From Mactromeris polynyma (lineage: Eukaryota > Mollusca > Bivalvia > Venerida > Mactridae), in the NCBI GenBank assembly GCA_032209605.1, contig JASFXZ010000018.1, positions 2,483,904-2,547,903 of the forward strand: 64,000 nucleotides of DNA, given 5' to 3'. The position numbers and the translations under genes were made by a program. Positions 1-12,228 of this stretch are shown in pieces; position 1 is the stretch's first letter; each line of letters opens with the position of its first letter. Under the pieces are notes generated by a model, which was not told the DNA's origin, did not search any database, and saw only the letters and a program-made list of their open reading frames with translations.

Positions 1-1370
1 GATGGAATACATCAAGGAACAAGCCAAGAAAGCTAGCAACAAAAGGTCGAACTGAGGGAGAAAATAACATATCAAGTGCAAGGGAGGATAAATTGCTACA
101 GGAAATGCCACATACACAAGACAGTGCCTCCCCACACAGAGCTACAGGAAAATAACAGTCAACAAAGCATCAGGCATTAAGGAGGTGAAATGGTAAATAC
201 GCAAGGGAACAGCTAGGGGCCTGGTCGGCCATAAAGGACAACTAAGGAGAATTGACAAACAATGGGAATTTAATGGATTGAATACATCACGGAGCTAGCA
301 GCAATAGGCTAAAAGGGGGGAATAACGTAAATACTATACCAAGGGAAAGAATTGCACATGGGGAAAGGGGAATTTAACATGCTTCTTAAATATAAATAAT
401 AACCACATACATGTATGTAGCGATTTACAGCCGTGGAAATGTCAGTAAAAATAGCGGGAAGTTAAAACGATCTAACAGCTAGCTAACCTCAAACTTAACC
501 GCTGCGTACGGTCACATACACATAAATTGACTAAGTAGGCAGTAACTAATCATTAAAAGCAATTAACCATTACGTACACTGTGAATAATCCAGTACGAAG
601 AAACAAGCAGCCTCGGGCTGACCTTGCATTCAGTAAATAAATCAGAACGCGAAAAAAGTAAATCATATGTAAAATAACCCGGAACATTTTGTCAATAATA
701 TGACATAATCTTATTAACTGGGGATATAATGTAATATAGGTATATACAGATGTTATATATATCCATTCCGAGATCTATATATTATAATTATTATGATTGA
801 TTTAATATATAATAAAACCACATACACAAGAAAATGCTTCCTCATACAGATCCCTGGGAAAACAGCAGTCCACTTCATTAGGCAAAAAACACTGAGGTGC
901 AATAGTAAACATTAGATTTTAGGGGCGCATTTTTACCAAAAAGATGGATCTTTTTGCATCTTGCACCTTTTTAAAAATAATCTAAGACCTACCATATCTA
1001 GGTCAGTATGTGTTCACAGACGACAAACGTCATTTAAATTGTTAAATGTTTGGAATTTCATGAAAATATAAAATTCGTTCGGAACAATTTGAACGTCTTG
1101 GTTGATCAACTGCCAGGGGAAGTTACTGCTGCTGGTCTAGGAAGTTTGCCGAGATAAGGGAGGCTACTTTAGGTAGTTTACCATCGAGATATCATTCAGT
1201 TAAAGTAGTAGTGAACTTGAATGAATACAAGACTGTTCTCGTTGGGAAATTGAATCGAGAAAGTTATCTTTGATATGTTCATTGAATTATATTCATTTAT
1301 TTGTGTGGATTAAAGAGGCAAGTGTTATTTAGATTCAACTTTCGATTATTGTAAAGGAATTACTGGGAAC
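1..1370. other. Intergenic DNA with one diverged duplicated block
   Basis: No gene is supported here. About 93 bases at 107-200 recur, diverged, at 819-911; both begin with 'ccacatacacaaga' and end near 'gtaaa', so this is an old duplicated or dispersed repeat. A short open stretch at about 1142-1272 (+) reads like protein but is only about 42 codons, has no recognisable start, and I could not assign it. Confidence 0.45.
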
Positions 1371-1560
1371 GTTACCTTACCGAAATCAGTCGAATTTTAC
1401 CGAAATTCGATTTCCATTAACGAAATCTTCTTCAAAGACAACATCTGCAATATATAATTCTATTTTTTTGTTATAATATTAAATATTAGGTTGATTTAAA
1501 GTTACAGGCAAGAAAACAAGGGGAAATATTGTATATTAAGAAAAATATAGACGATTGTGA

Positions 1561-1634
1561 CTACGAAATCCATTCGTCGTTACCGAAATTCATTCGGCGG
1601 TTCCGAAATCCATTTGGCGGTACAGAAATCCGCA
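1561..1634. repeat. 20-bp tandem repeat, about 3.5 copies
   Basis: Units at 1571-1590, 1591-1610 and 1611-1630, plus a half unit before them, follow 'cattcggcggttccgaaatc' with a few substitutions. Related 'ccgaaat' motifs occur just upstream at 1380-1432. Confidence 0.75.
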
Positions 1635-1659
1635 TATAAATCAAATTACAAACAATTTG

Positions 1660-1813
1660 CAGGGCCGTAAATTACACGGAGGCATGTAGGCAGTTGCCTC
1701 CTATTGCGGGAAAAAAATAATCATTTTTTGTCTAAAAAGGGTCCAAATTTTTTTTCGCCTCGCTCCGTTCGGCGAGGTGCCTCCCCTGGAAGGGGAGGCA
1801 ATTTACGGCCCTG
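1660..1813. mobile_element. 154-bp MITE with 14-bp terminal inverted repeats
   Basis: It begins CAGGGCCGTAAATT (1660-1673) and ends with the exact reverse complement (1800-1813). The interior has further inverted symmetry built from 'ggaggca'/'tgcctcc' and no coding capacity. A CAGGG start suggests a hAT-type non-autonomous element, but I see no convincing 8-bp target duplication, so the superfamily is inferred only. Confidence 0.7.
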
Positions 1814-2833
1814 ATTTATGTTAAAACAAATTAGTTACTAGTATGCATATAATAAGTTTATAAGTGTATGCTAAAGATGATTTGCAAAAATCGTGTCTAT
1901 GTTATATTTTTCACAATTTGAATGGGGTGTACTTGGTGATGGTTTTTGTACTTCTAAAGAATTACCTTCCCTAACAGTAGTAGTGAATAAAGCCACGATA
2001 GTCCGGAAAATACCGGCATCTGGTTTGTTTGTGGAATTTTGTATATCTATATACACATATTAAAATTAAATTAAATTTATTTATCAGATGCACACAAAAA
2101 CAACAAATAATATAACAATAACACATTAAAAACATGGACAAAATACAATACAATGGAATATATTATGACTCAAAACTACATATATTAATTCACAAAAATA
2201 TAACATATATTGAGTTCCACCAGCAATACACTACCACCTCTTGTGAAGAGGATCAAATTATGATTCGCGGCTCATGTATTGCAGTGGATTATTAAATGTT
2301 GTACGTATTACAGTCGGATTTCTGTAATGGAAAATGGCGATGATCATATGTCGGTAGTGGCAGTTGGATTTCAGATGACATAATCGTCTATATTGTTCTT
2401 AATATGCAATATTTTTCCTTGATTTTTTGTCTGTAAATTTAAATCAGCCCAATATTTAATATTAAAACAAAAAAAAAAAATTATTTATTGCTTATGTTGT
2501 CTTTGAAGATGATTTCGGTAAGGTAACGTAGCGGGAATTACTAACGATTCGCCACATAACGATTCGCCAACGAAACCCCTCCCGCAGCCCCAATGCTAAG
2601 TACATTCCTACACGTGAGATGTCTGAGTATGAATACGTAAAAATATACAGATATCCTTAATTATAAGATTTTCAAATAAGCGATTCTGATTTATTGTAGC
2701 ATATTTTATCATTATGATGTTTATAAACAGTCATTGCCGTTTTATACTTGGCATGAGCAAAACCCAAAAAAGTTACGCCCCCCCCTAAGACCAAATCCTG
2801 GATCCGCACCTGATAATGTGTTTATTAAATAAG

Positions 2834-2900
2834 AACTTTTATTTATTATCACGGACATATAAACAATTTATATGTCCATGATAATATAAAATAAAAGTTT
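2834..2900. repeat. Long imperfect hairpin (67 bp)
   Basis: The arms 'aacttttatttattatcac' and 'ataatataaaataaaagtt' plus the inner arms 'ggacatataaa'/'tttatatgtcc' fold into one AT-rich hairpin. It could be a mini foldback element; no coding content. Confidence 0.6.
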
Positions 2901-3089
2901 TATGTAAAAAAAGGTATTGCAGCAATAATGGTCTTTGATCAATTAATGATAATCTCAATTAATTGCCTCCAAGTAAATTCCTGTTGATTATGGCTGAAGA
3001 ATTCCTTTAATTAGAGAGGAAATTTATCAGTTTGTCAAAATAATGACATTGGTTATCACCTTTAATAGTTTGTTGTAAGAGATATCTAC

Positions 3090-3282
3090 CATCATAGCAG
3101 ATCCGTGGTAATCCAGGGATTGCAGGTTCGATTCCCCGCTCCACCACTGACAGTCTTTTGGACGAGACTTTGAAAAATCAAGGTCCTGTGTACGATGCTT
3201 TACATTGGGCACGTAAAAGAACCAGGAGTGCTTCTTGAACTGGGGCATCTTCTGTATCATGCACTATCCTCCAAAAATCTAA
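3090..3282 (+). mobile_element. tRNA-derived SINE, 3'-truncated and internally deleted copy
   Basis: It matches the better copy at 30563-30870 from its start to 'ccaaaaatctaa'. It lacks about 35 bases covering most of the D-arm and anticodon arm, apparently lost between short repeats. The box B region 'ggttcgattcc' is intact, the box A region is gone, and the 3' tail is missing, so it should be a dead copy. Confidence 0.85.
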
Positions 3283-3333
3283 AATTTCTTCTATATTTGC
3301 ACCATTTATCATCCAAATTTCATTTATCAGTAT

Positions 3334-3482
3334 CACACCTGTGGCGAATCCTTATTGTGGCGAATCGTTACACATCTGTGGCGAATTGTTATTGTGGCAA
3401 ATGGTTACACACCTGTGGCAAATTGTTATTGTGGCGAATCGTTACACACCTGTGGCGAATTGTTATTGTGGCGAATCGTTAT
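3334..3482. repeat. 37-bp minisatellite, about 4 copies
   Basis: Equivalent bases recur at 3340, 3377, 3414 and 3451. Each unit holds two 'gtggcgaat' half-motifs ('cacctgtggcgaattg' and 'ttattgtggcgaatcg'). An ORF running through it (3195-3554) is a by-product of SINE plus minisatellite. The same motif appears inverted at 2542-2574. Confidence 0.85.
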
Positions 3483-5700
3483 ATTACCACCTCTAGTACG
3501 TGCTACCTAAAAACAGGATATGTAAAGATCTGTAAGAAAGCTAAGGATGCATAATTACATATGTTAACACATTTCATTCATCATTTTAGTAGTTTTATAT
3601 CATTAAGAGTATATAGTGCATTATATGTGACATTAACTGATGCTATATTAAATAATCAAAGCACAAAAGTGCTGTGGGACGGTACCACTCGTCTCTGTAA
3701 TCAATCTGGCAACTCGTTGCATACAAGTTTCCGTTTTGTAACTAAACAGTTTTATAATATCCAAGTATGTGTAAATAAGTAAGATGGTTTACATGGAATA
3801 TGGAATAAAACTAAAACATAAGATAGAAATGCGAAAAAGAATAAAAAATTATTAAAAAAATTATAGTAAACATTTTTTCCAAGAGATCTTCAATCCGACT
3901 TGTTCTAGAAATGCTAGATTTTCAAACCGAAATAAAGAAAAATGGTCAGTAAAAATGGTAGAACCTTAAAATTGTAAATCAAGTGAAATGTTTGTCACAA
4001 TTGTAAATAAATGAAATACAAAGATATCAGACCCTTTATGTAACGTTTGTGAATATTTAATTATAAAATGACATATTAAATTATATCATCACAAACTTAG
4101 AGTAAAATCAGTATGCCCAGGCATAAAGTTATGATAACACTAGCTTGCCATAGGTTATGGGTTATCTTGTTGTAGTGGGGTATTTTCCAATTAATTTTCC
4201 TAGCACTGAGCGAGATGTACGCAGAAAGATGACGCTGATAATTTTAGTAGTCGTGCACAACGAGACCATATCTACGATAAATCTCAATAAAGAACAACAA
4301 CAATCACTTGTGGTGGATTTATATTAATATATATCCTTTAAACGCAGTCTGAACCCGAGTACACTCTTCTACGTGCGTTCGCTTAGCGAATTTATCGCGT
4401 TTATAGCGCTAAGCTGGCATTTTAAGTCTTGAGAACCGGAATGGTAGGGTACCCGTCTGATAGTCAGGTTCCCGTCATACTGATATTTCAAACTGTAAAC
4501 AAACTCGTGTGTATTAATACATTGCTTTAAACCCATCCGAACTCCACAGAAACAGCTAATTAGTTCACAAACCACTTTAGCAGGTCACCTTTTCAATATT
4601 TCATTTTATTGAAACGTTTATGATATTATCAAGGTCAGTAAACTTTGAAACTACTTTTGTCGCATAGTAATTAGGACGATGTGGACGTTTTTGACATGTT
4701 ACTGGCTTTCAGTCTGTTTTGCGTTTTGAAAACAGGAACCAATTGTTGTATGCCTCTCAAAATTGCCACTACTATAGACGGTACCTGAGCCGTACCGTCC
4801 AAAAATGGATTTACGGATTAAATGCTTTTTGGTTTGAACGTAGCACGGATGTAATAATTATTAGATCGTTAAAGTAGTAAGTATCTGTTATATAAATATA
4901 TTATTTGTGTTAAAACTTCATAGGTGGTTAATCTATTGCATCTCTGGTATGTGAAATGGCTCTGAACATTTGCAAATGTCAAGACAAAAGTAAATATGCA
5001 TTTAATGGCCAAAATTGTTTTAAATTAAAATACGCACAAAATACATTTTTCGGCAATTCATTATTCAGGAAAATGTATAGACATTAAAGTCTTAGAGGTT
5101 GTTATAACAATGTTTATCATTTAATTACCTTGTGTATTAACAATTAAAAAATATCAACCAACTTAGCAGTAGTAGATAATAATCTGACCTGGCCTAATCA
5201 ACAGAAGGGGATAATCCAATTATTATAGATTTATGGTCTGATGGTGTCTGCCATGACTACATTTATTATAACTAATAGGGCAAAAAATCTTAATTTTTAC
5301 AACAAATCGATGGATTCAAAATGCCATTATAACTGTTCAGGGTAAATTCTATGTCAGATTTTCACTGAGAGAATTGCTCCCATTTGTCCAAAATGGGTGA
5401 GAGAATTTCAATTTCAGTGAGTTTTTTTATGAGAAATGGATAACACAATCAATGCTGAATAGTAATTTTATTCATATTGACTAGAATGAAATTTCCTAAG
5501 AACTCCATCATTATAATGTTTGTTTTAAAGGTAGTGAGTGTCACTTTATCAAAAAAATCGATCCTCGTAAATTTCGGAATTTTGCATGTTAATACCTTTG
5601 TACAGACCTGTTCTTTCATTCTGCTTTATTTATTTTTTTAAGAACCCTCTATAACCATAAAAATTTAAGCTTAAAACAGGTATTTCCTATCTTGGCCTAC
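3483..5700. other. Intergenic, nothing supported
   Basis: AT-rich sequence with only short ORFs. No domain, splice-linked exon or clear element boundary was recognised. Confidence 0.4.
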
Positions 5701-5719
5701 GCGCCTAGTTAGAGCTATT

Positions 5720-5806
5720 TATATTTTGCGCCAAAATTTCGAAATGCATTGTGGGAAGGTCTCGTGAGATCACAAGGTGAAGATCGCGACATTCGAAGAC
5801 AAAACA
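5720..5806 (+). promoter_or_regulatory. Candidate promoter/5' region of the transposase-derived gene
   Basis: Just upstream of the ATG at 5807 are an E2F-like 'ttttgcgccaaaa', 'gcattgtgggaag' and 'tctcgtgaga', motifs of the kind found in TATA-less animal promoters. This is motif reading only; the transcription start is unknown. Confidence 0.25.
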
Positions 5807-5981
5807 ATGCCTGGTCCGCCGAAAACGGTTACTGGTTCGACTAAAAAGAAGCAGAAAGCTGCACAAGCTAAACAGAGACGTGTCGAAAGCGTCAGGATTG
5901 GGCCATTTATTGACACATGGGTTAATATAAAGGCTGAAAATGGCTTGGAAAAAGACAAGAAGTCGCCGAGATGCTGATTTC
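5807..5981 (+). CDS. Exon 1 of the transposase-derived gene (frameshifted)
   Basis: ATG at 5807 opens a basic N-terminus (MPGPPKTVTG...) leading into 'VESVRIGPFIDTWVNIKAE', typical of the family's N-terminal domain. Near 5950-5962 the frame breaks at an A-run. After the shift, 'QEVAEMLIS' continues in another frame up to a 'gtgagg' donor at 5982. Without the shift the ORF stops at 5977. One missing A would explain it, so a sequencing or assembly error is possible. Confidence 0.6.
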
Positions 5982-6137
5982 ATGGTGAGGGATAGTCTCA
6001 ATATTATTCTTTTCAGTTTTCGCAGTACGTCGTTTATTCATTTTCCTCAGTTTAGAGCTGTCAACAAATGAAATGGTATTGATGAATCCTCGATATTTTT
6101 CCATCGATACATATTTAAAAAAAAAGATAGTTAATAA

Positions 6138-6178
6138 CATGTATTTAATGTTCATAACTTATGAACATTAAATACATG
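6138..6178. repeat. Perfect 18-bp inverted repeat, 5-base loop
   Basis: The arm 'catgtatttaatgttcat' (6138-6155) is exactly mirrored at 6161-6178 around 'aactt'. It lies in intron 1 of the transposase-derived gene and could form a strong hairpin. Confidence 0.9.
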
Positions 6179-6397
6179 CCTGAACGACGAAAAATAACGC
6201 AAAACAAAGATGGAAGATGGCTTGATGCGCAGTCAAATTCAAAAGCATGAACATATGCTAAAGAACGTATTCCCTGATAGATGTGCGATTGGTTGACCTA
6301 TTGATTAGAGATCAAAATAATACAAACACTGATTTCACAGTGATGAAAGCTGAGCTATACCAAGAATAAAATGCGCAATGTTATTTTCATGTTGTAG

Positions 6398-6481
6398 TTA
6401 TAAAGAATCACATCAAAGAAAGAGGAAAAAAACATTCACAGCCCCATCATCTGAATCGTCAAGTATTAGCGGGTCCAAAAG
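6398..6481 (+). CDS. Exon 2 of the transposase-derived gene (Ser-rich linker)
   Basis: Between 'gttgtag' (acceptor) and 'gtgagg' (donor at 6482) one frame is open: a basic run (KRKK) then 'TFTAPSSESSSISGSK'. Its phase fits exon 1 once that exon's frameshift is allowed for. The family often has a low-complexity linker at this position. Confidence 0.5.
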
Positions 6482-7434
6482 GTGAGGGATTTTTACTGTA
6501 CTGTATTGCTAATGTTAACTTATTGTGCTATTGTATTTATAATACTTATAGCTTGTAAAACAGCTATAACTTATGTATAAGCTGCACATCCACATGAGGT
6601 CATCTGCTGAGCACCGTCCATCACAGAGTGATTCGATCCTTTTAGCTCAGGACAGCGGATCAGTAGTGTGATCACTACCCCTCAGTGAATAGCTTTCAGC
6701 TCTTCTGATCTCTTTTCATCCATAACCAGCTGGATGCTTTCTCTGCAGTCTGCCTGAGCTCTTTCACTGAAGCTCTGCATTGCTTCCCGACTTATGCCTA
6801 GGGAGCTCAATGTGGTCCATACAGATTGGGCTGTGTGAACCCTCTGCAGCCCACCTCTACTGGAAACAGCCAAGTCTGTCACCCACACTCTTTACACAGT
6901 GCTTGAAGATCTGTGTACTTGGCCTTCAGTTTGTATGCACTCTGGCATCTTTCTTCCCATAAAAGTATATAAAATTTAGCAATATCAATGCCAATATCAT
7001 TGAAATACATCCGTGTGTTCATTGTTTTGTAGTGAACAAATCTGAGAGCAAAATAGACCTTCCTGTTAGCTTGTGGTAGTTATTGTATCATTAAATTTTC
7101 TTTTCATCCCCTGGTGGTTTTACCCATAGTCATTTCACTTCAAAAACTTTGAAAACAAATATATAATAATAGTTTATTGAAATATCTTTGAGTACATATC
7201 TTTTAGGGAAGTTTGTTCCAAAAATATAATTATAAAGCTCACTAATAATATTTCATTTTGAAATATTGAATAAGTTTACTTCTAAAGAGTCAGTAGCAAT
7301 GAAAGTAGTGTTGCCCAAGAGATCAAATTTCAGTTAAAATCAATTATGGTATATTGATCCATAAATTTCATATGAAATAATATATATATTTGTTGTATAA
7401 TAGACACTAACATCTAAGTATTTATATATTGTAG

Positions 7435-8012
7435 GGAGGTGCAAATGTCTGGTATTGAAGCGCTGTCATCATAATCAGATATTGGGTTAGTATTTATATA
7501 AAGCAATGTTAAACAAATATCACTGAAATTATCCTAATCAGCAAAATCAATATGATGCAAAATTACTTACAAACATGTGTATGCATAATTATTTCATTAC
7601 TTTTGTTATTTTTGTATTAATAATCATTATGCTTTGTATATTGTCAGTAGAACTTAAAGAATCCATTTGTTACATTGAACACCATGGTACATTGTTATTA
7701 ATGTGTGACTGCTGATGAATGTTGACATTATGTGATTGTTGTGAGACTATAATTTGTAAAAAGTATAATTCTTAATCTGTTTGCATGCTCTTGTAATTTT
7801 AATTTATGTAGGTATGTTTGTGTGTATGTTCTTTGTCTGAATATGTTATGTAAGATACAGATAATGATTATTGTTATAACATAGCTCCATTAGAGATGAT
7901 TACTGCTACACTTGGCAGATATGAACAAATACAATGTATCGTGTTTCAATATTTTACAGAACTTTTGCTGTACCATCAACATCAACAAACCCATCATAGT
8001 TGATGCACCAAG
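7435..8012 (+). other. Uncertain exons 3 and 4 of the transposase-derived gene
   Basis: Two short segments have good splice signals: about 7435-7485 ('tattgtag' ... 'gttagt') and about 7961-8012 ('attttacag' ... 'gttagc'). In the phase set by exon 2 each contains a stop (TAA, TAG). Another frame of the second is open and would join exon 8348-8428. Either the N-terminal half is broken or splicing skips these pieces. Confidence 0.3.
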
Positions 8013-8348
8013 GTTAGCAGTTTTTCATTGTAACTGTTTTGTATCATTGACATTAGCAGAATTGATGGTTCAGGGAAGTGTTGCATAATAGTTATATGTA
8101 ACAGCCAGTTTATGGATTTACAGAACATGCTAAAACACAAGAATGACCAGTATTGCTTGGTTACCACTCACTTGTTATAAGTTTGTATTTTCTTCATAAA
8201 ACTGTAAGTGGATTGAATTGATAAACAATATGTTATTTACATTTTTATATATTGTATGCCAGAAATGGTTATCAAATGTACATATCATTGCTAGTTTTGT
8301 TGCTAGTTTTGTTAGTTTAACACAGTATTCTTTTTTTAATGTAATAGG

Positions 8349-8428
8349 ATGACCAAGTTTTCAAGTATGGCAGCTAATCCAAAGGGAAGCAGATGTCCAA
8401 TCGAATTGGAAACTTCCTTTCAAATTTC
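8349..8428 (+). CDS. Transposase-derived gene, exon with candidate internal start
   Basis: Acceptor 'aatgtaatag' ends at 8347. The ATG at 8349 opens the only open frame (MTKFSSMAANPKGSRC...). It ends in phase 2 before donor 'gtatgt' and joins the next exon as 'TC|A'. From this ATG to the TAA at 14312-14314 the spliced frame is uninterrupted (458 codons), so this is the best start if the upstream exons are dead. Confidence 0.6.
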
Positions 8429-9021
8429 GTATGTACAGATATTTTGTTGTAACAATAAGTGTGAGTGTCACAGTGTATTTCTGTTAATATTTCCTTTCTT
8501 TGAATACATTGAGGATGTATCATGTAAGTTACATTGTAAGTGGCTTCAGGGTCACTGTGAGATCAATGTAAATCTGATGAATATTTTGGGGGGTAGGTGC
8601 CGAATCGCGACTGGTACGAAACGTTTTGTGTACGAATGGGTTTCAATAGTCTAGATCATCAGACGTCTGCATCTGATAATGTTGGGTTATTGAAGCTTCG
8701 ATCAGAGCAGCTTGCAGTCCCCAACCCAAGCAAATCTTCAGGATTGAGAACATTCAGCTGTTAGAACCCCTGTGTAAAGAAGAACTGTTGTTGCAACAAT
8801 CATTGCCGCTCCAGAGTTGCATCAAACTACCAGATTAAGCAATGTCCATATCGTGTAGATATAATGGACATCCAGCATTCTATATTGATATTAACCAGCA
8901 TAAGCAATAGCTAAAATATCATGTGTATTTATATATATATATATATATTACAGAAATAATTTCATGAAATTAATGTCATAGTATTTGTGTTTACAATATC
9001 ACAATTATCTGTAATTTGTAG

Positions 9022-9111
9022 ATTTGATGATGGAGAGCTAGATGCTGGAGAAGTGATGGATGAAAAGGATCCAGAATACATTCCATCTGATTGGGACATT
9101 TCCATGAATGT
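9022..9111 (+). CDS. Transposase-derived gene, acidic exon
   Basis: Flanked by 'atttgtag' and 'gtaagt'. It encodes an acidic stretch ending 'EKDPEYIPSDWDISMN', a linker type usual between the N-terminal and catalytic parts of the family. Phases match both neighbours. Confidence 0.7.
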
Positions 9112-9892
9112 GTAAGTCAGTCTACATTAAAGTCTTTTTTATTAATTAAGGCCTGGCAGTATAGTGCCTTATAGTAATCACCGCTTCTGTCGAGTGATTA
9201 GTTGTTGTTGAGCCCGCTTGGGTTTAAAGCATCTTCTTTTGACCATTACTCTGCCCCCCCCCCTCTACAGGAACGCTGCCCTTGATCCTGATGGGTGTCT
9301 GCGACCCTCAAAACATGGCTATTTTTCAGGATATAGAATATTGATCCAGTAGATCTCCTGATTGACTGGTTAAACCAGTTTGACGGCTGGTATGTTCAGT
9401 ACTCATAATTCATTATTATTGACCTCCGCTTTACACACTAATAATCTGTGTACATCGTGCAAAGGTCGATGTCACACTTAGAGGTCAAACGTCAAAAATG
9501 GGTGTACTAGATATGCATTGTATAGCATTATAGAACTATTCTCTCTTGGGAATATGGTCCTCAAACTGTACTTTATAACAGACCTGCTGGTTGTGACAAG
9601 TAAATGAACCTTATTGATGTTTAGGTCAGTAAGTCAGAGGTAAAGGTTATGGTGACATTGACTTGAAACATGGTTTCCTGTTAGGAAATCTGTGACACTC
9701 GGGCGTATGGTCCTCAATCTTGATAGGTCTCCTGGTTATGACAATAAGATACCCCCTATAAATTAAGAGATCAATAGGTCAGAGGTTAAGGTCATGTTGT
9801 ATTTTTTTAAAGACATTTTATTTGCATTCCCTTTCAATATATTTCATTGGCTGTGTCAAGTACATCGTGCTGAGCCCCGATCATGTTTTTAT

Positions 9893-10325
9893 GTTCCCGC
9901 TCTAAAATGGGGGCATATAGATTTGCCCTTGTCTGTCCGTCTGAAAACTTCACAGTGAATGTTCTTCAGCATGTGTAGTTGCACTCATGGGGTTTCATGT
10001 CTGGCTTCGCCTAGTACGTGCAAAGTTATGGCTCTTGACTTATTGATAATATAGCATACAGAGCATGCAATCTTGTGTCTTGCATATAACCAACAGTATA
10101 TCAGCTAGACTCACAAAACTTTACAGGAATATTCACCAGCATGTGTAGTTGTGCACATGCGGTTTCATGTTTGGCTCCGCCTTGTAAGTGCAAAGTTATA
10201 GCCCTTAATCTGTTGTTCACTTGGTAATTTTGATACACATTTACAGACTATTAGGAGAATAATAGCATTTGTTTAATGTTTAAGTGGGGGCATATTATGT
10301 CCTATGGACACATTTGTTGTTTTTC
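9893..10325. repeat. Dispersed repeat with two internal units
   Basis: Bounded by 'aaaatgggggcatatag' and 'aagtgggggcatattatg', then 'cctatggacacatttgttg'. Inside, two diverged units of about 170-185 bp each carry 'agcatgtgtagttg', 'ggtttcatgt', 'tggct' and 'gtgcaaagttat'. No coding content. A related tail ('cctgtggacacaa') is at about 12609. It lies in an intron. Confidence 0.55.
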
Positions 10326-10518
10326 TACTGTTTTATGTGCTTCCATTTTTTGAGTTATAATGACTATTTCATTTTTCAAGAATATCATAATTCTGATACT
10401 TGTATAGCATATATAGCACAAAACTAGTTTCTTTCAAATCATTAATTATTATATCTGCTTTGTAAATTATATTGCTGTTGAAAGGGTAACATAATATATG
10501 TTGTCAATACTTCATTAG

Positions 10519-10828
10519 AGCACCACCTGAAGGTCTAGTTGTGGAAATGCATTTGGAAGCTGATGTGCATGACATTGGTTTCGATGAAGAAGACAGTGAT
10601 ATTACATCTAAGGACACCACCCGTAAAAAAGACAGTGATGTTGCATCTAAGGGAACCATCTGTTTATGTCATGTGACACCATCAGACCAGAAGGAGCCAA
10701 TGGTTATGGTGTCGGCTTCAAGTCTTCAGAGATTGACCGACCTTGTTCCATATACCATTTGTACGAAGTGCAAAGAAAAAACAGAGGTGAAGAGGCACAC
10801 AGCAGGGTGTGGTTGGAAGTTCAGATGG
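10519..10828 (+). CDS. Transposase-derived gene, Cys-motif exon
   Basis: 103 codons between acceptor 'cttcattag' and donor 'gtaggt'. An acidic, Ser/Thr/Lys-rich part (EEDSDITSKDTTRKKDSDV) is followed by 'TICLCHVTP', 'YTICTKCKEK' and 'TAGCGWKFRW', with spaced cysteines that suggest a small zinc-binding module ahead of the catalytic region. Confidence 0.75.
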
Positions 10829-10977
10829 GTAGGTTATTTATTCCCATATAGAATGATATAATTGAAATGAAAATTATTGAGTATTGAGAGTAAATTTCTG
10901 TAACATAGACAGATAATGATGTTCTCATCTTTGGTTCAATTAATGGATGAGATTTTCATCCATTTTCATCCATGTTA

Positions 10978-11149
10978 CAGTCAAACCTGTGTTAAAGACC
11001 ACTATTGCAAAACCTGTCTGCAAAGACCACCAACTTTATATCCCATCAGACCATTTTCAATGATATTTAATCTGTTTATAGAGACCACCTGTAAACAAAG
11101 ACCACATTTTGCTGTTCCCATGGATGGTCTTTACAGACAGGTTTGACTG
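10978..11149. mobile_element. 172-bp Tc1/mariner-type MITE, TA-flanked
   Basis: Starts CAGTCAAACCTGTG..., ends ...CAGACAGGTTTGACTG, flanked by TA (10976-10977, 11150-11151). The terminal inverted repeats of about 25 bp end in 'aaagacca'. It is non-coding and sits in an intron of the transposase-derived gene. Confidence 0.85.
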
Positions 11150-11639
11150 TATAGTGAAATAATCTCCATTAATTTTCAACAAACCATTCAAGCGGAATAA
11201 GTATTTATATACCCAGGTTATATTTGATACTTTATATGCTGACCTTTACGGCAATTTTCATTACTTATGTGTGTTTTTGATGAAAGGTTGCATTTATTGT
11301 TGTACTGTGAAGTCCATCTACTTGATATTTGTATGAATGAAATATATTAATTCTATAAACGTGGCTTCATTCACAACGTCCACTGAGAGACATGCTATGT
11401 ACAGACATTATAACTCAATGTAGTTTTCAGGATATTTCTGTATTCATAATTTCAATAATAGAAAACATGAGATGCTAGATAATTCAGCCAACAAGTCATT
11501 CAATGTCATGTTCTGAATGTTGATTATCTCAGTTCATGTAAGAATAATTAGGTATATGAAATTTACGTGGCAGATTTTGTGATATCTAATTTTCAGTCTT
11601 ATATAGTTTATCTTACAAATATTTTCTTGATAATGACAG

Positions 11640-11922
11640 GAGTGCAAAAATGCACATTCAAACTACACCTGGTCCAGCCAACCTGTCCTGCCAAACGGGG
11701 TAATGCTAGGAAATTTTAAGATGGCTGCATCAATCATCTTGTCGGGCAACAATTATGCCAAAGTTGCACTGCTGTTCAAGTTTCTTCGGGTTGGCTTACT
11801 ATCTCAGACTGCTTTCAACCAGATACAGAGCAATTTTGTTGTCCCTGTTGTAAATACATACTGGCAGAACATGAAAGCCTCAGCACAGGAAGAACACAGG
11901 AGCACAAGAATTGTCATAGCAG
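11640..11922 (+). CDS. Transposase-derived gene, exon with SGNNYAKVALL motif
   Basis: Begins 'ECKNAHSNYTWSSQPVLPNG' after acceptor 'aatgacag', continues through 'MAASIILSGNNYAKVALLFK' and 'LSQTAFNQIQ', and ends 'STRIVIAG' in phase 1 before 'gtatat'. This segment directly precedes the first catalytic Asp in the family and is well preserved. Confidence 0.8.
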
Positions 11923-12228
11923 GTATATCAAGACTTCCATTTGTTCTTTTACAAATCACATCTTAACATACATGTATATTTGTGTCTTATTATCATAATA
12001 ATTTATTGTATTGAATCAGAATGTACCATTGTTCAATTAGCGCTGTTCTGTGGTTTGCTTACAGCCCTATGCTGAAGTCACTTTTATCATAGAAAAAGTC
12101 GATGGTATGCATAGCCTATATTTAAGTAAATAGTGGTGTTAGTTATAACAAAGTGTATTTTCATCTGCACTACTCCCTTCTTATAAATACAAGTCCCATG
12201 TTTGATTGTTTATTTTGTACTGTTGTAG

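Noticed and set aside
3195..3554. 119-aa plus-strand ORF
   Set aside because: Runs through the SINE and the 37-bp minisatellite; no protein signature.
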